Assembly (NCBI RefSeq): GCF_007827695.1
Contig: NZ_VITA01000003.1
Coordinates: 248,001-312,000, forward strand
Source: Sinorhizobium medicae
GTDB taxonomy: Bacteria > Pseudomonadota > Alphaproteobacteria > Rhizobiales > Rhizobiaceae
Reading direction: 5' to 3'
Length of the DNA: 64,000 nt
Shown: piece after piece, positions 47,389-56,772 of the stretch
Layout of the letters: the number at the start of each line of letters is the position of its first letter
Position numbering within the stretch: position 1 is the stretch's first letter
Translations under genes and position numbers: made by a program
The notes under the pieces: model-generated
What the model was told of the DNA's origin: nothing
The model's input: only the letters and a program-made list of their open reading frames with translations
Databases searched by the model: none

Positions 47389-48093
47389 CGTCACTCCTGG
47401 CCGTCGCATTCAAGGATGGGTCAGCACCCGATTTGTTGCCGATAGGATTGAAGTTGCGCGGCGCCGCCAGATCCGGCACCACAGGTAGTGCCAGCTCTAT
47501 TGAGATTCCGCATGCGGTGTGGCGCTGATATAGACTGCATCGATCTTCCAGATCCATTCGGCCTGGTGGCCGATCTCTCCTCCGGACGGGGTTATCCTGT
47601 CGGCCTAAGCCAATCGTGCAGCCGCAACATCGTCGATGTAGCTCGGCTGCCTTCCCTCTGAAGAACTCAATTCTTATGGTGCATAACCTCGTCCGTCTGA
47701 GCACGGGTATTTCAGATATTTCTTGATGACAGGTTACGGAAACGCACCCCATAAACTTGCCCCGCCTGGAGTGAGGCCGGGTGTGTCGAACAGGCACAGC
47801 AAACGACCTCGGACTCCTTCAGCGGCCGCAGCGGGAACATTCTGCTTCAGTGAGCGTAGGACGCCCTCTGAAGCATGCGCTCCGCGAGCAGCATCGCCGT
47901 CATCCGCGGAGGGCGAGACAGCCGGGCACCTGACGTGGCGGACCTTCAGCATAGGTTTCGATTGAATGTCCGGAGAATGGGGAAGGCTCCACCTGCGCCG
48001 ATGCGGTCTCGGTCAGAGGTGATGCGTGCGCGCAGCAGTTCAAGACGAGGCCGTTGGCCTTCCACCCGTTGGATAACGGCCGGTGGATCTCGA
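47389..48093. other. Intergenic region without a recognised gene
   Basis: About 700 bases between the RTX protease start and the EamA gene stop. Several open frames exist but show no ribosome site, family likeness or coding pattern. The protease promoter must lie near 47390-47600. I see no repeat or terminator that stands out. Confidence 0.5.
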
Positions 48094-48987
48094 TCAGGAG
48101 CGACGCCCCCAGCTGTTCACAATGACCACTCCGGCCAGAGCCAGTGCGCCGCCCAAAACGGTATTTGGCTGCGGAATTTCACCGAGCAGGAGCCATGCCA
48201 GTCCAACGGAGAACGGTGGGACCAAGTAGAGAAATTGTCCTGCCCGCGCGGCACCAAAACTATTGAGGGCGTAGGTCCAGCAACTTTGGCCGATGATGCC
48301 CGGACCAATCGCCAGGAACATGACCATCAGCCAGGTGTCCGGGCGCGCGCGCATCACCTGGGAGATGCCGGCCGATAGCCAGGGCGTGAGGGCGAGAGCG
48401 CCCGCAACGATGACGAGCGCCGTCACGTCGAGCGGCTCGGCTCTGGCGAAGAGAGGGCGCTGGAGGATGGAATAGGCCGCTGCACAGGCTGCGGCGAGCA
48501 TGATCAACGTCGATCCCGTCCCGAACGACAGGCCTCCGGGCTGACCCGAGGCGATCAGGGCCACTCCGGAAAAGCCGAGAACGGTACCAATCCAGCTCCA
48601 GCGACTGAAACGCTCTTTCAGAAAGAGCACCGCGAGCAGCACCATGAAAAGCGGTTGTGTGTTGACGATGAAGCCTGCAGCGCCCGCGGAGACGGTTGCC
48701 TGCCCTAAATTGAGGAGCACGTTATAAGTGGCAATGCCGAGGAGGCCGCTGATCGCCAGAACGAAGAAATCCCCGGGGAGAAAGCATCGCGGACGCCGCC
48801 AGGCAATCCACGCAATCGCGAAGACCGCTGCCAAGGCGAAGCGGATTGCTGCCAGAGGCAAGGGTTCCACTTCGCGCAATGCATAGCCGATCGCCGCAAA
48901 GGAGAAAGACCACGTGATGACTGTTCCCGCAACCGCAAGTGCCGGCAAGAAGGTCGTCATGGGGATGTCAGCTGCTTTTTTGTTCAT
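48094..48987 (-). CDS. EamA/DMT-superfamily transporter (RhaT/YdcZ-like permease)
   Basis: A 297-residue membrane protein with ten hydrophobic helices in two five-helix EamA units (first unit FLPALAVAGTVITWSFSFAA; second begins after PGGLSFGTGSTLIMLAAACA). The repeated ExxP-type ends (REVEPLPLAAIRF and LGEIPQPNTVLGG) are typical. It may export an amino acid or metabolite. It is divergent from the LysR gene 49051, 63 bases away. Start 48987 or 48960 are both possible; neither has a strong ribosome site. Confidence 0.88.
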   Translation of the reverse strand: MNKKAADIPMTTFLPALAVAGTVITWSFSFAAIGYALREVEPLPLAAIRFALAAVFAIAWIAWRRPRCFLPGDFFVLAISGLLGIATYNVLLNLGQATVSAGAAGFIVNTQPLFMVLLAVLFLKERFSRWSWIGTVLGFSGVALIASGQPGGLSFGTGSTLIMLAAACAAAYSILQRPLFARAEPLDVTALVIVAGALALTPWLSAGISQVMRARPDTWLMVMFLAIGPGIIGQSCWTYALNSFGAARAGQFLYLVPPFSVGLAWLLLGEIPQPNTVLGGALALAGVVIVNSWGRRS

Positions 48988-49050
48988 GCGAGCTGTGTGC
49001 CACACAAACATTTGTTGACATAGAACCCCCATCGACATTCAGATGTGCTC

Positions 49051-49941
49051 ATGACGCACAACGTTGAACTTCCACCAGTCGAGGCGCTTCAGGCCGTCCT
49101 GTCGGCTTACCGCCTCGGATCGTTCTCGGCTGCCGCGGCTGCGCTTGGCATCACCCATGGCGCAGTCAGCCGACGTGTCGCGGCGACGGAACGGTGGGCC
49201 GGTTTCCGTCTTTTCGGCCGGCACGGGCGAGGCGTGCGAGCGACACTCGACGGCGAGCGCTTCGCCGCACGCATAGAACTCGCAATGGCGATGCTGCACG
49301 ACAGTCGAGGCACGGGTCGTTCCGATCATGGGCTCGATACCGTGCGTGTCGGCGTCGTGCAGTCCTTTGCGCGTCTTTGGTTGACACCGAGACTGGCAGC
49401 CCTCGAAGGCACGCCGCCCGATCTCAGGATCGAGATGGAGATCGACAACGCACATATGGCACTTTCGGATGCGCGCATTGCCATTCGGCTGGGCCGTGGC
49501 GGCTGGCCGAATGTCGTCTCGGAGCCTCTGTTCGACGAAGGTTTGCAGCCTTTTGCCTGCCAAAAGATTGCTGTTGAACTGGGGCCTGATCCGGCTGCCA
49601 GGGATCTGCTGCGTTATCCCCTGATCCACGATGCGTCCGAGGCTGGTTGGCGTCGCTGGCTCACCGCGCAGGATTTGGTGTACCACCCCAAAGGCAGCGA
49701 TCGTACCTTCGGCGGCCACGATCTGGCTTTGATCGCTGCGGCTTCGGGCATGGGCATTGCTTTGGCGCGCAAGCCCTATGGGAGCGAGCAGCACGAACGG
49801 CTGGGGCTTGTTTCCGTTCATCCGGCTGTGGTGGATAATGTAGAACGGTTTCACATCGTTACGCGATCAGGTGCGCGGCACGGGGCAATCGAGAGACTGA
49901 TCCAACGTCTCCAAAGCCAGGCTCGTCAGTCACAAGCCTAG
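49051..49941 (+). CDS. LysR-family transcriptional regulator (GcvA-like)
   Basis: A 296-residue regulator. Helix-turn-helix residues SFSAAAAALGITHGAVSRRV, then FRLFGRHGRGVRATLDGE. Effector-domain blocks are VRVGVVQSFARLWLTPRLAA and DARIAIRLGRGGWPN, as in the GcvA group. It is divergent from the EamA transporter gene, which it probably controls. ATG 49051 is chosen over the in-frame GTG two codons earlier. Confidence 0.9.
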   Translation: MTHNVELPPVEALQAVLSAYRLGSFSAAAAALGITHGAVSRRVAATERWAGFRLFGRHGRGVRATLDGERFAARIELAMAMLHDSRGTGRSDHGLDTVRVGVVQSFARLWLTPRLAALEGTPPDLRIEMEIDNAHMALSDARIAIRLGRGGWPNVVSEPLFDEGLQPFACQKIAVELGPDPAARDLLRYPLIHDASEAGWRRWLTAQDLVYHPKGSDRTFGGHDLALIAAASGMGIALARKPYGSEQHERLGLVSVHPAVVDNVERFHIVTRSGARHGAIERLIQRLQSQARQSQA

Positions 49942-50031
49942 AGCGGGGATAACGAAAAGCGTGCGCGGCTTTCCGCCCGAATCCGGCTCTGCTTCTTTGG
50001 AGTTTTCACGGTGATCTCGTTTGGCCCATTT

Positions 50032-51261
50032 TCACCAAAGCGCACCCTCGCCCTCTTTGTGGATGGCATGGTCGGTCAATTGCCTCCTGTTGAAGGGGAG
50101 CACGAGCAGCGCTGCCATCAAGGCCATAGCGACGATAGCGACGGAGACGAGGGGCCAGCCGAATGCGCCGGAAATGCCACCAGCGGCGGCAGGGCCGATG
50201 ATGAGGCCGAGGTTATTGCCTTGCACGGCGAAGCCGATGGTCACGCCAACGAGTTCGGGGCGCGGGGCTTGACGAGGTGCGCTATCAAAAATGACGACGG
50301 GGATCAGCCCGCCGGCGAACGAGAAGACGACACAGAGCGCGTAGCAAGCGATAGCCCACAGGGCCTGGCTGAAGATGCCAATCCCGCAAATGGCCATGAT
50401 GCCGAAGCTGAAGTGCAGCAGGCGCCCCGGCAGGAAGCCGCGGGCGAGCAACTGTCCGCACACGAGGTTGCCGACGCCGCTCGCCGCTATCGCCAGCGCG
50501 CTTAACATGCTCGCCGCGTCGTTGCTGATTCCGATGCGTTGAGAAAGCAGGGATGGCAGAAGGCCGAACACAGCAAAGAAGATCGCCGAGAATGCCGCGA
50601 ACAGACCTCCCAGCACCCAGGGTCCGGGCGAAACAAGCGCCTCGCCGATGTCCTGACGGACGTTGCGGTACAGTCGCGGCTGGCTGGATGGCGGGTGCAG
50701 GCCCCACCTGAGAAGCATCGCGTAGCTGAGGAGGATCGAGGCATTCAGGAACCAGAAGCCGCGCCAGGTGACGATGCTCAGCAGCGGTGCGGCGAGCATG
50801 ATCACGGTTAACCCCACCGGCATGAAGCTGGCCCACAGTGACATCGCCCGATCGCGGATCTGGATCGGGGCTAATCCGGCAATCAGGGCAGGGCCGGCAA
50901 CAACAAGGCACAGAAAACCGAGGCCTTCGATTACCCTTGTAGCGAGAAGGGTGGTAAAGCCCGAGGCCAGCCCTCCCAAAAATGATCCCGCCGCCTGAAG
51001 AAGCAGGCCAAGGGTGGCCATCGTTCCGGCCCCGACGCGGTCGGCCGCCAGCCCGATCGGAGCGCCGGTCAGAGCGCCGAGGATGGCGAAAGCTGAGATA
51101 AGCCACGACGCCGCGGCAAGACTGAGCGCCAGATCCTCTTGTATTGCGGCAAGTGCTACCGGCGCCTTACCGACTTGAAAGGCAGACACTACGCCCGCGC
51201 CCACCACGAGCAAAATCCGGGGCCATGCCGACCCGCCCGATGCGAATTTGGAGACAATCAA
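50032..51261 (-). CDS. MFS-family transporter
   Basis: A 409-residue inner-membrane protein with twelve hydrophobic helices. The A-loop between helices 2 and 3 carries [16 protein letters not shown] (GxLaDrxG pattern) and helix 4 has [16 protein letters not shown]. It probably exports a drug or metabolite. Its start is a TTG whose last two bases and the next A form the TGA stop of the WrbA gene (TTGA at 51261-51258), so translation is coupled. No ATG lies near. Confidence 0.88.
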   Translation of the reverse strand: MIVSKFASGGSAWPRILLVVGAGVVSAFQVGKAPVALAAIQEDLALSLAAASWLISAFAILGALTGAPIGLAADRVGAGTMATLGLLLQAAGSFLGGLASGFTTLLATRVIEGLGFLCLVVAGPALIAGLAPIQIRDRAMSLWASFMPVGLTVIMLAAPLLSIVTWRGFWFLNASILLSYAMLLRWGLHPPSSQPRLYRNVRQDIGEALVSPGPWVLGGLFAAFSAIFFAVFGLLPSLLSQRIGISNDAASMLSALAIAASGVGNLVCGQLLARGFLPGRLLHFSFGIMAICGIGIFSQALWAIACYALCVVFSFAGGLIPVVIFDSAPRQAPRPELVGVTIGFAVQGNNLGLIIGPAAAGGISGAFGWPLVSVAIVAMALMAALLVLPFNRRQLTDHAIHKEGEGALW

Positions 51262-51896
51262 CGGGCCAGCTCCGGCTGAAGATGTTTTCGGCCGAGTGCC
51301 ATTGCAGCTGCGACCTCGGCGACGTGCCTGCCCTGAAACCGTGCACCGTCCAGTTCATTGGCGCTGGGGCTGCGGTCGCCGTGGTTTTCGTCCTCCGCCA
51401 GAGTCGAGGCGCCATAAGGCGAACCGCCGGTGATCTCGTCCATACGCATCTGGCCTTTGAAGCTGTATGGCAAACCTACAATCACCATGCCGAGGTGCAG
51501 CATGACGACGTGAGTGGAGAGGATGGTCGACTCCTGTCCGCCGTGTTGACTGCCCGTCGAGGTGAAGACACTGCCAATCTTGCCGACCAGTTTGTTTTCG
51601 GCCCACAGGCCGCCGGTCTGATCAAGAAAATTCTTCATCTGGCTCGCCATATTGCCGAACCGGGTGGGCGTGCCGATGACGATTGCATCGTAGTCGGCAA
51701 GCTCGGCGACGGTTGCAATGGGCGCTTCCTGGCCGAGCCGGTACCCCGAACTCCCAGCGACCGCCTCCGGCACGAGTTCCGGCACGCGCTTGAGCGCCAC
51801 GGTGGCGCCTGCCTGCCTGGCGCCTTCTGCGACGGCTTTCGCCATCGTCTCGATGTGACCGTACGAGGAATAGTAGAGCACAAGTATTTCGGTCAT
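51258..51896 (-). CDS. wrbA: WrbA-type NAD(P)H:quinone oxidoreductase
   Basis: A 212-residue flavodoxin-fold protein. The FMN phosphate loop is [12 protein letters not shown] (residues 8-19), with [21 protein letters not shown] (two segments) forming the rest of the site, and a [14 protein letters not shown] loop typical of WrbA. It reduces quinones by two electrons, limiting redox cycling. It is co-transcribed with the MFS transporter and divergent from LysR 52047, which is the likely regulator. Confidence 0.93.
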   Translation of the reverse strand: MTEILVLYYSSYGHIETMAKAVAEGARQAGATVALKRVPELVPEAVAGSSGYRLGQEAPIATVAELADYDAIVIGTPTRFGNMASQMKNFLDQTGGLWAENKLVGKIGSVFTSTGSQHGGQESTILSTHVVMLHLGMVIVGLPYSFKGQMRMDEITGGSPYGASTLAEDENHGDRSPSANELDGARFQGRHVAEVAAAMALGRKHLQPELAR

Positions 51897-52029
51897 CTCT
51901 TCGTCCTGCCTTGTTGAGCGGGTGACCGGATAGCAACAAGGTTGCCGCCGTGCCGGTCAGCATCAGTTTCTTCTGTCAGCCGATAGATGACATGCGCGAG
52001 TGATCATTGTAATTGTCATTGACCGAGTC

Positions 52030-52046
52030 GATCTATGGAATAGATC
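52030..52046 (+). promoter_or_regulatory. Inverted repeat abutting the LysR start codon
   Basis: GATCTAT-GGA-ATAGATC (52030-52046) is a perfect seven-base palindrome with a three-base centre and ends at the base before the ATG at 52047. It covers the ribosome-binding region, so it could be an autoregulatory operator or an RNA hairpin. A LysR-type dimer site is inferred from the T-n11-A-like symmetry. Confidence 0.5.
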
Positions 52047-52967
52047 ATGTTGGATGCCCTTACGCTCGATCAGATGCGCATCTTCGTCGCCATCGCGGAA
52101 GCTGGGAGCTTCCGCGCGGCCGCTTCGCGCCTCTCCCGAGTTCAATCTGCGGTCAGCCATGCGGTTGCCAATCTGGAGGCGGAGCTCGGGGTGAGCCTCT
52201 TCGACCGCTCCGGGCACCGGCCGGTCCTAACGCCGGCGGGCCGGTCTTTACTAAGCGACGCGCGCGCCATCCTTCTCAAGACAGACACAATGCGGGCGCG
52301 GGCTCGCGGGCTTGGGGAGGGAGTCGAACTCGGGCTTACGATTGCGCTCGATCCGCAATTTCCGCCGGTTCTCGCCTGTGCTGCACTGAAGGAGATGCAC
52401 CGGGCCTATCCTTCCGTCGCCATTAGGGTACTCACGGCATCGCTCGGAGTAGCTGTTCATGCATTACGGGAGCGTCGCTGCGCATTGGCCATCAGTGGAA
52501 TCGATCTTCCCGATCCGCATATAGAGCGGCGGGCGCTCGCCCTTGTTCAACGCGCCGCAGTCGTCGCCGCCAGTCACCCCCTCGGTATCCTTGCCGCAGC
52601 GGGAGGTCCGGTCACAGCGACGGATTTGGCGGATCATGTGCAGGTCGTTGCGGAGGATCCATCTCCTCTTACGCAAGGTCGTGATTTCAACGTTCTGTCT
52701 CCTGGAACATGGCGGGTAGGTGACAACGTGACCAAGCATGCGCTCATCCTCGCCGGAATCGGCTGGGGAAACCTGCCGCTCTGGCTGGTGGAGCGCGATC
52801 TGGCAGAAGGCCGGGTGGTACGGGTTCCGGCCGCGGAATTCGGTCCGAAAGGCGAAACAATGGCGAACGCCTACCTGATGCACAGGAGCGACGAGCATCT
52901 CGGCCCCGCTGCACGTGCGTTTTGCGACGCTTTGCTGCGCATGGCCGGCCACCGAACGGCACCGTGA
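52047..52967 (+). CDS. LysR-family transcriptional regulator
   Basis: A 306-residue regulator. The helix-turn-helix reads SFRAAASRLSRVQSAVSHAV and the linker NLEAELGVSLFDRSGHRPVL. The effector domain begins GVELGLTIALDPQFPP. It is divergent from wrbA with about 150 bases between, holding TCATTGTAATTGTCATTG repeats. It probably controls the wrbA-MFS pair in response to a quinone or electrophile; that is inferred from position. Confidence 0.92.
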   Translation: MLDALTLDQMRIFVAIAEAGSFRAAASRLSRVQSAVSHAVANLEAELGVSLFDRSGHRPVLTPAGRSLLSDARAILLKTDTMRARARGLGEGVELGLTIALDPQFPPVLACAALKEMHRAYPSVAIRVLTASLGVAVHALRERRCALAISGIDLPDPHIERRALALVQRAAVVAASHPLGILAAAGGPVTATDLADHVQVVAEDPSPLTQGRDFNVLSPGTWRVGDNVTKHALILAGIGWGNLPLWLVERDLAEGRVVRVPAAEFGPKGETMANAYLMHRSDEHLGPAARAFCDALLRMAGHRTAP

Positions 52968-53070
52968 ATGCCAACCTTCAAAGCTTTGCCGGCTAAAAGT
53001 GTGGCGAACGAGATTGTTGAAGCGAACATCTCATCGCTATTCCAATCGCCGGGACATAGTCATTCCGCGA

Positions 53071-53540
53071 CTATATCGATCTTCGTCGTTGCGAAGCGTT
53101 TCCGCAACCGGGTCGCCGCCGGTCCTGTGGGCGTTTTTGTGCCAGACCAGCTCCAGCGCCACCGGGTGCGCGCCATCGTCCCGCTTTAGAATCTGCAGAA
53201 TGCCCATGATTCGCGAACCACCAGACTTCGGCTGCCACGCGAAGCCGGTGCCTCTTCATACCTTCTGTACGCACCGCGAACATGACCTGTTGGTGCCGTT
53301 GAGATGTTCCCAGTCGCCCACTGAATTTGCGAGCGGATGGCTCTTGCCGCAGACCAGCTTCAACGGCACCCAGCCGATCGCATGGAAGTCCAACTTCGCG
53401 GGCAGATCCTCTTGCCGCCACATGATGGCGATATCTGATTTTCTGTCGAGGATATGGAACAGCGGGCACGCCGTTCTCAAAAGTGAACGCAAGAGGCAGA
53501 TGCGTTCCGGGAATGCCAGACCTTCCAGCGTGATCCGCGA
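53071..53540 (-). pseudogene. Decayed LysR-family regulator (C-terminal part)
   Basis: On the minus strand, fragments of a LysR effector domain run through different frames: first DRKSDIAIMWRQEDLPAKLD then VPLKLVCGKSHPLANSVGDW (53256-53492), then after a frame change EGMKRHRLRVAAEVWWFANHG, then after another change ILQILKRDDGARPVALELVW near the end. Stops and shifts break the chain, and the N-terminal DNA-binding domain is not found. It lies beside the GST operon, so a former regulator of this locus is plausible. Confidence 0.6.
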
Positions 53541-53549
53541 TCGGACGAG

Positions 53550-54209
53550 CTAGTCTCTGTCGGGTGCTCCCAACGGAAAAAAGCGACGATAAGGACGCGC
53601 CTCGTCGACGACCCGTGCAACCGAAGGTCGGGTCAGAAGCCGCTGTCTGTATGCAGCGAGAACGGGAAAACGCTCCGCCATTGGATGGACCCAGTCGCCA
53701 TAGAAAAGCGCCGGGGCAGCAGCGCAGTCGGCAATCGTGAACCGGCCACAAGCAGCCCATTGCTTCCCCTGCAGGCGTAGCTCCAGCCAGGCGTAGCTGC
53801 GATCCATCAGCGCATGCGCATCGGTAACGCCGCGCGGATCCCGCTCCTCTTTACTGCGCAAGGCATCCCCGACAATCCGTTGCATCTGCACATGGACGTA
53901 ATCGTCGAACACGTCCGCCATCATTCGTGCCTCCAGCGCTTGGCGTGGGTCGTCCGGTATCATCGGCATCCCGTGTCCGTGAAACAGGTCGAGATATTCA
54001 ATCACGGCGTTGCTCTGCGTGATCTCCTTATCCCCGTCGATCAGCGCGGGAAATTGCCCAGTGGGAGAGAGTGCAGCGATGCGCACCTGATTTTCCGGAT
54101 GATCGGGATCGATCATCTTGAATGTAAAAGGAATACCGCGCTCGTAGAGCGCAATCAGCGGCTTCCAGACGAATGAGGCAAACGGATGCCCGTAGAGCTC
54201 CAGGGTCAT
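53550..54209 (-). CDS. Glutathione S-transferase
   Basis: A 219-residue GST. It begins MTLELYGHPFASFVWKPLIA, the thioredoxin-like strand and first helix with Ser12 in the catalytic region, continues SPTGQFPALIDGDKEITQSN (cis-Pro, Gln-Ser pair), and has the C-terminal N-cap FTIADCAAAPAL. The start overlaps the SRPBCC gene's stop as ATGA (54209-54206). Probably conjugates glutathione to an electrophile linked to the neighbouring SRPBCC protein. Third gene of the ArsR operon. Confidence 0.92.
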   Translation of the reverse strand: MTLELYGHPFASFVWKPLIALYERGIPFTFKMIDPDHPENQVRIAALSPTGQFPALIDGDKEITQSNAVIEYLDLFHGHGMPMIPDDPRQALEARMMADVFDDYVHVQMQRIVGDALRSKEERDPRGVTDAHALMDRSYAWLELRLQGKQWAACGRFTIADCAAAPALFYGDWVHPMAERFPVLAAYRQRLLTRPSVARVVDEARPYRRFFPLGAPDRD

Positions 54210-54688
54210 TGTTTTGCTCCGCAGGATCTGAGGTTCGCTTCGATCATGTCGAATTGGATTTCCGTACCATGGTGGCGGTCGGAAGTGCCGTCCTTCCCGT
54301 TCAGGAAAACGATTTGCTCGGTATAGGAGACGCCGGTTCCGCCCGCTTCCGATTCGAGTTGCAGACTCGACAAGGTGACCGAATGGAAGCGTCCGGAGTG
54401 ATGCAGGTCGTAGGTATAGACGAGCCGCCGGGCCGGTTCGATCGCATGGTAGCGGGCCTCGAAAAGCGTCACCGTGCCGCTTTCGTGGAAGCGCCCTTCC
54501 AAGACCTCTTGCCCGCCCACGCGGAAGTCCATCGACCGGCGAAGCAATGTCCACCGCTCTGGCGGTCCGGTGAACCACTGGGCCTTGAGCTGCGGATCGG
54601 ACCATGCGTCGAACACCCGGTGGGGCGGGGCCGCCCAAATGCGCTTCAGTGTGAACGTGCCGTGGAAAAGCTGCGCTTCCGTCATCAA
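54206..54688 (-). CDS. AHSA1-type SRPBCC-domain protein
   Basis: A 160-residue protein of the START/SRPBCC fold (activator of Hsp90 ATPase homologue 1-like). It has the FTLKRIWAAPPHRVFDAWSD start, then LKAQWFTGP, and DFRVGGQEVLEGRF with the later YTEQIVFLNGKDGT segment. Such proteins bind hydrophobic ligands and are often paired with an ArsR repressor, as here. Its ATG overlaps the ArsR stop (54688-54685), and its own stop overlaps the GST start. Confidence 0.9.
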   Translation of the reverse strand: MMTEAQLFHGTFTLKRIWAAPPHRVFDAWSDPQLKAQWFTGPPERWTLLRRSMDFRVGGQEVLEGRFHESGTVTLFEARYHAIEPARRLVYTYDLHHSGRFHSVTLSSLQLESEAGGTGVSYTEQIVFLNGKDGTSDRHHGTEIQFDMIEANLRSCGAKQ

Positions 54689-55056
54689 TTATCTCCCTTT
54701 GTCGCCGCATGCGGCAACCCAGCGTCTACTGGACCGCCGTTTTCGAGCAGTATTCCTAGTCGGTCGAACCTGCTCTCCCAGAGGTGGCGGCGCTCGCTTA
54801 GCCAATGCTCGATGCGCTGCACGGTGTCGTGGGATATGCGGCACTCGCGAGTGCGGCCGCGTTTTTCCGTCACTATGAGCCCGCTCGCCTCGAGGACTTG
54901 CACGTGCTGAAGGATTGCTGCGAACGAAGATTCGTAAGGCTTAGCGAGTTCGCTTACCGAAGCAGGCCCTCGTGAAAGGCGATCGAGAATCCCCCGACGC
55001 GTCGCATCCGAGAGCGCATGAAAAGCCATGTCCAATTGTTTAGAATACTCAATCAT
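54685..55056 (-). CDS. ArsR-family transcriptional repressor
   Basis: A 123-residue winged-helix protein. It starts MIEYSKQLDMAFHALSDATR, with the ArsR helices VSELAKPYESSFAAILQHVQ and the wing LIVTEKRGRTRECRI; no metal-binding Cys pair is seen, so it belongs to the non-metal group paired with AHSA1 proteins. It is first in the three-gene operon. ATG 55056 fits family length; 55074 (six residues more) is an alternative. Autoregulation through the GCTTAAGT repeats upstream is likely. Confidence 0.88.
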   Translation of the reverse strand: MIEYSKQLDMAFHALSDATRRGILDRLSRGPASVSELAKPYESSFAAILQHVQVLEASGLIVTEKRGRTRECRISHDTVQRIEHWLSERRHLWESRFDRLGILLENGGPVDAGLPHAATKGDN

Positions 55057-55058
55057 AC

Positions 55059-55106
55059 GCTTAAGTGATGCCATGCGCCCGAAAAAGTCAAGCAACTGCT
55101 TAAGTT
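55059..55106 (-). promoter_or_regulatory. GCTTAAGT repeat pair upstream of the ArsR gene
   Basis: GCTTAAGT occurs at 55059-55066 and 55099-55106, 40 bases (about four helical turns) apart, and each has the CTTAAG palindrome at its core. They flank the likely promoter of the ArsR operon. The spacing on one face of DNA is a sign of an operator pair. No other copy was noticed nearby. Confidence 0.45.
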
Positions 55107-55283
55107 TCCGCGCGGAATGGGATAGCTGTGGACTGGCTTTTCGCCAGAGACTTGGCGTCGTGAGTCCCGCGAGGTGCGCGGACAATCCTAGCGCCCGGAA
55201 CCTGCGAGCATAGAATTGAGCCGACCGCCGGCAAACCTTTTGGCTCGGCCGACGTTTTAACTCCTCAATCGAAGGAGGTTCCT

Positions 55284-56237
55284 ATGAAATCCGAAACAGG
55301 TCAGAAGCAGCGCGAAATCCAGAAGCAGGTCGACGAGGCTGACAAGCGGGAGAAGCCGAAGACCTCGGGAGCCATGCAGGCAGGCGCTCGCCGCTACCCA
55401 GAACCGCCGTTTCCAAAGGTGCATCAGGACAAGCCAGGCTCCGAGGCTGATCTTCCTGTCGCGCCAATGTATGATGCCCCGTTTTACAAGGGCTCAGACA
55501 AGCTAAAGGACAAGGTAGCACTTATCACAGGCGGTGACTCCGGCATCGGGCGGTCGGTTGCGGTCCTCTTTGCTCGCGAAGGGGCGGACGTCGCAATTGT
55601 TCATCTCGACGAAGCTCAGGACGCAGAAGACACAAAAGCTGCTGTTGAGAAGGAAGGACGCAAGTGCCTGGTGATCAGAGGCGACGTAAAGGATGCGAGC
55701 TTCTGCCGGAAGGCAGTGGAAAAGACCGTTATGCAACTTGGCCGTCTCGACATCCTCGTCAACAATGCCGCCTTCCAGGTGCACACGCAGGATATCCAGG
55801 ACCTGACCGACGAGCACTTCGACGAGACGCTGAAGACGAACCTCTATGGTTACTTCTACATGGCAAAGGCGGCTATTCCTCATTTGAAGAACGGCTCGGC
55901 AATCATAAACACTGGATCAGTCACCGGCCTTACCGGTTCGAAGGAGCTTCTCGACTACTCCATGACCAAGGGGGGCATTCACGCCTTCACCCGCGCCCTT
56001 TCGGGACATCTCGTTCCTAAAGGTATCCGCGTGAACGCCGTCGCCCCGGGCCCCGTCTGGACGCCTCTCAATCCGTCAGACAAAGCGGCTGAAGATGTGG
56101 AGAAGTTCGGGTCCCAAACCCCGATGAAGCGTGCTGCACAGCCAGAGGAAATTGCGCCGGCCTACGTCTTTCTCGCCTCCCCGCAGATGTCGAGCTATAT
56201 CACCGGCGAGATCCTCCCGATCGTCGGCGGTTACTGA
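55284..56237 (+). CDS. Short-chain dehydrogenase (YghA/YhdF-type SDR)
   Basis: A 317-residue SDR with a 50-residue polar N-terminal extension. Rossmann block ALITGGDSGIGRSVAVLFAR (Gly pattern), NNAA, catalytic Ser in TGSVTGLTGS, Tyr-x-x-x-Lys as YSMTKGG. VNAVAPGPVWTP is the PG motif. The DUF-like extension and order match stress-related YghA/YhdF dehydrogenases. Uses NAD(P); substrate unknown. A GAAGGAGG ribosome site precedes it. Confidence 0.93.
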   Translation: MKSETGQKQREIQKQVDEADKREKPKTSGAMQAGARRYPEPPFPKVHQDKPGSEADLPVAPMYDAPFYKGSDKLKDKVALITGGDSGIGRSVAVLFAREGADVAIVHLDEAQDAEDTKAAVEKEGRKCLVIRGDVKDASFCRKAVEKTVMQLGRLDILVNNAAFQVHTQDIQDLTDEHFDETLKTNLYGYFYMAKAAIPHLKNGSAIINTGSVTGLTGSKELLDYSMTKGGIHAFTRALSGHLVPKGIRVNAVAPGPVWTPLNPSDKAAEDVEKFGSQTPMKRAAQPEEIAPAYVFLASPQMSSYITGEILPIVGGY

Positions 56238-56513
56238 TCTCTTCCTGTGGTTCAAGTCTCTCATGGCGGGAACGCAAGCTTCGCGGCTTATTTTGGCAAG
56301 GTCCTGCGCTGGCTTTACGGCCCGGCCTTGTTGGTCGACATGATGTGGCACGCGATCCATGGCATGCGCCACGCCATGCCAGTGAATGGTGGTTCTGCTC
56401 CCAAGGCTTCTCGACTGGGGCCGCGCAGCCGGTCTCCCTGGCGGAGACGAATGCCCGGACGGGAACAGTTCCATTATAGTGTCACGCCATCGTTCCGGCC
56501 AACGGCTAGAGCG

Positions 56514-56545
56514 ACGGGCTGCCTAAAGAAGGCGGCCCGTCTTTT
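56514..56545 (+). terminator. Intrinsic terminator, plus strand
   Basis: Arms ACGGGCTGCC (56514-56523) and GGCGGCCCGT (56531-56540), with one G-U pair, seven-base loop and CTTTT after. It probably ends the SDR transcript, which stops 277 bases earlier. The stretch 56238-56513 holds no gene I can support. Confidence 0.7.
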
Positions 56546-56643
56546 CGTCGCGCTTGGACGTATGCTTTGGCTACGACGCGCGAGCCGAACAAACATTCCA
56601 CTCCACTTGAGCGGACAGAATTGTTCTAGACAGAGAAGGCTCT

Positions 56644-56772
56644 CTAACCAGGCGCTTGGCGAGTGGCGGCGGTTGTAGGTGTCGTCTCACCTGCCCATTC
56701 GGCGAGCACGATGGCGGAGCTGAGCAGGACGACTGGCAGGGCAAGCGCGGCGAGAAACTTAATAACACTCAA
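56644..56772 (-). CDS. Small single-helix membrane protein (42 residues, TTG start)
   Basis: From TTG 56772 the chain reads LSVIKFLAALALPVVLLSSA and then IVLAEWAGETTPTTAATRQAPG: one hydrophobic helix then a Thr/Ala-rich tail. An AAGGAG site lies seven bases before the TTG, which overlaps the previous gene's stop as TTGA. It is the last of four small genes on this strand. A longer ATG-started frame runs through the upstream gene and is less likely. No family recognised. Confidence 0.6.
   Translation of the reverse strand: MSVIKFLAALALPVVLLSSAIVLAEWAGETTPTTAATRQAPG

Noticed and set aside
55197-55217. GGAAC box before the SDR gene as a general-stress promoter
   Set aside because: The next TT is only 14 bases away, not 18 or 19, so it does not fit the form.
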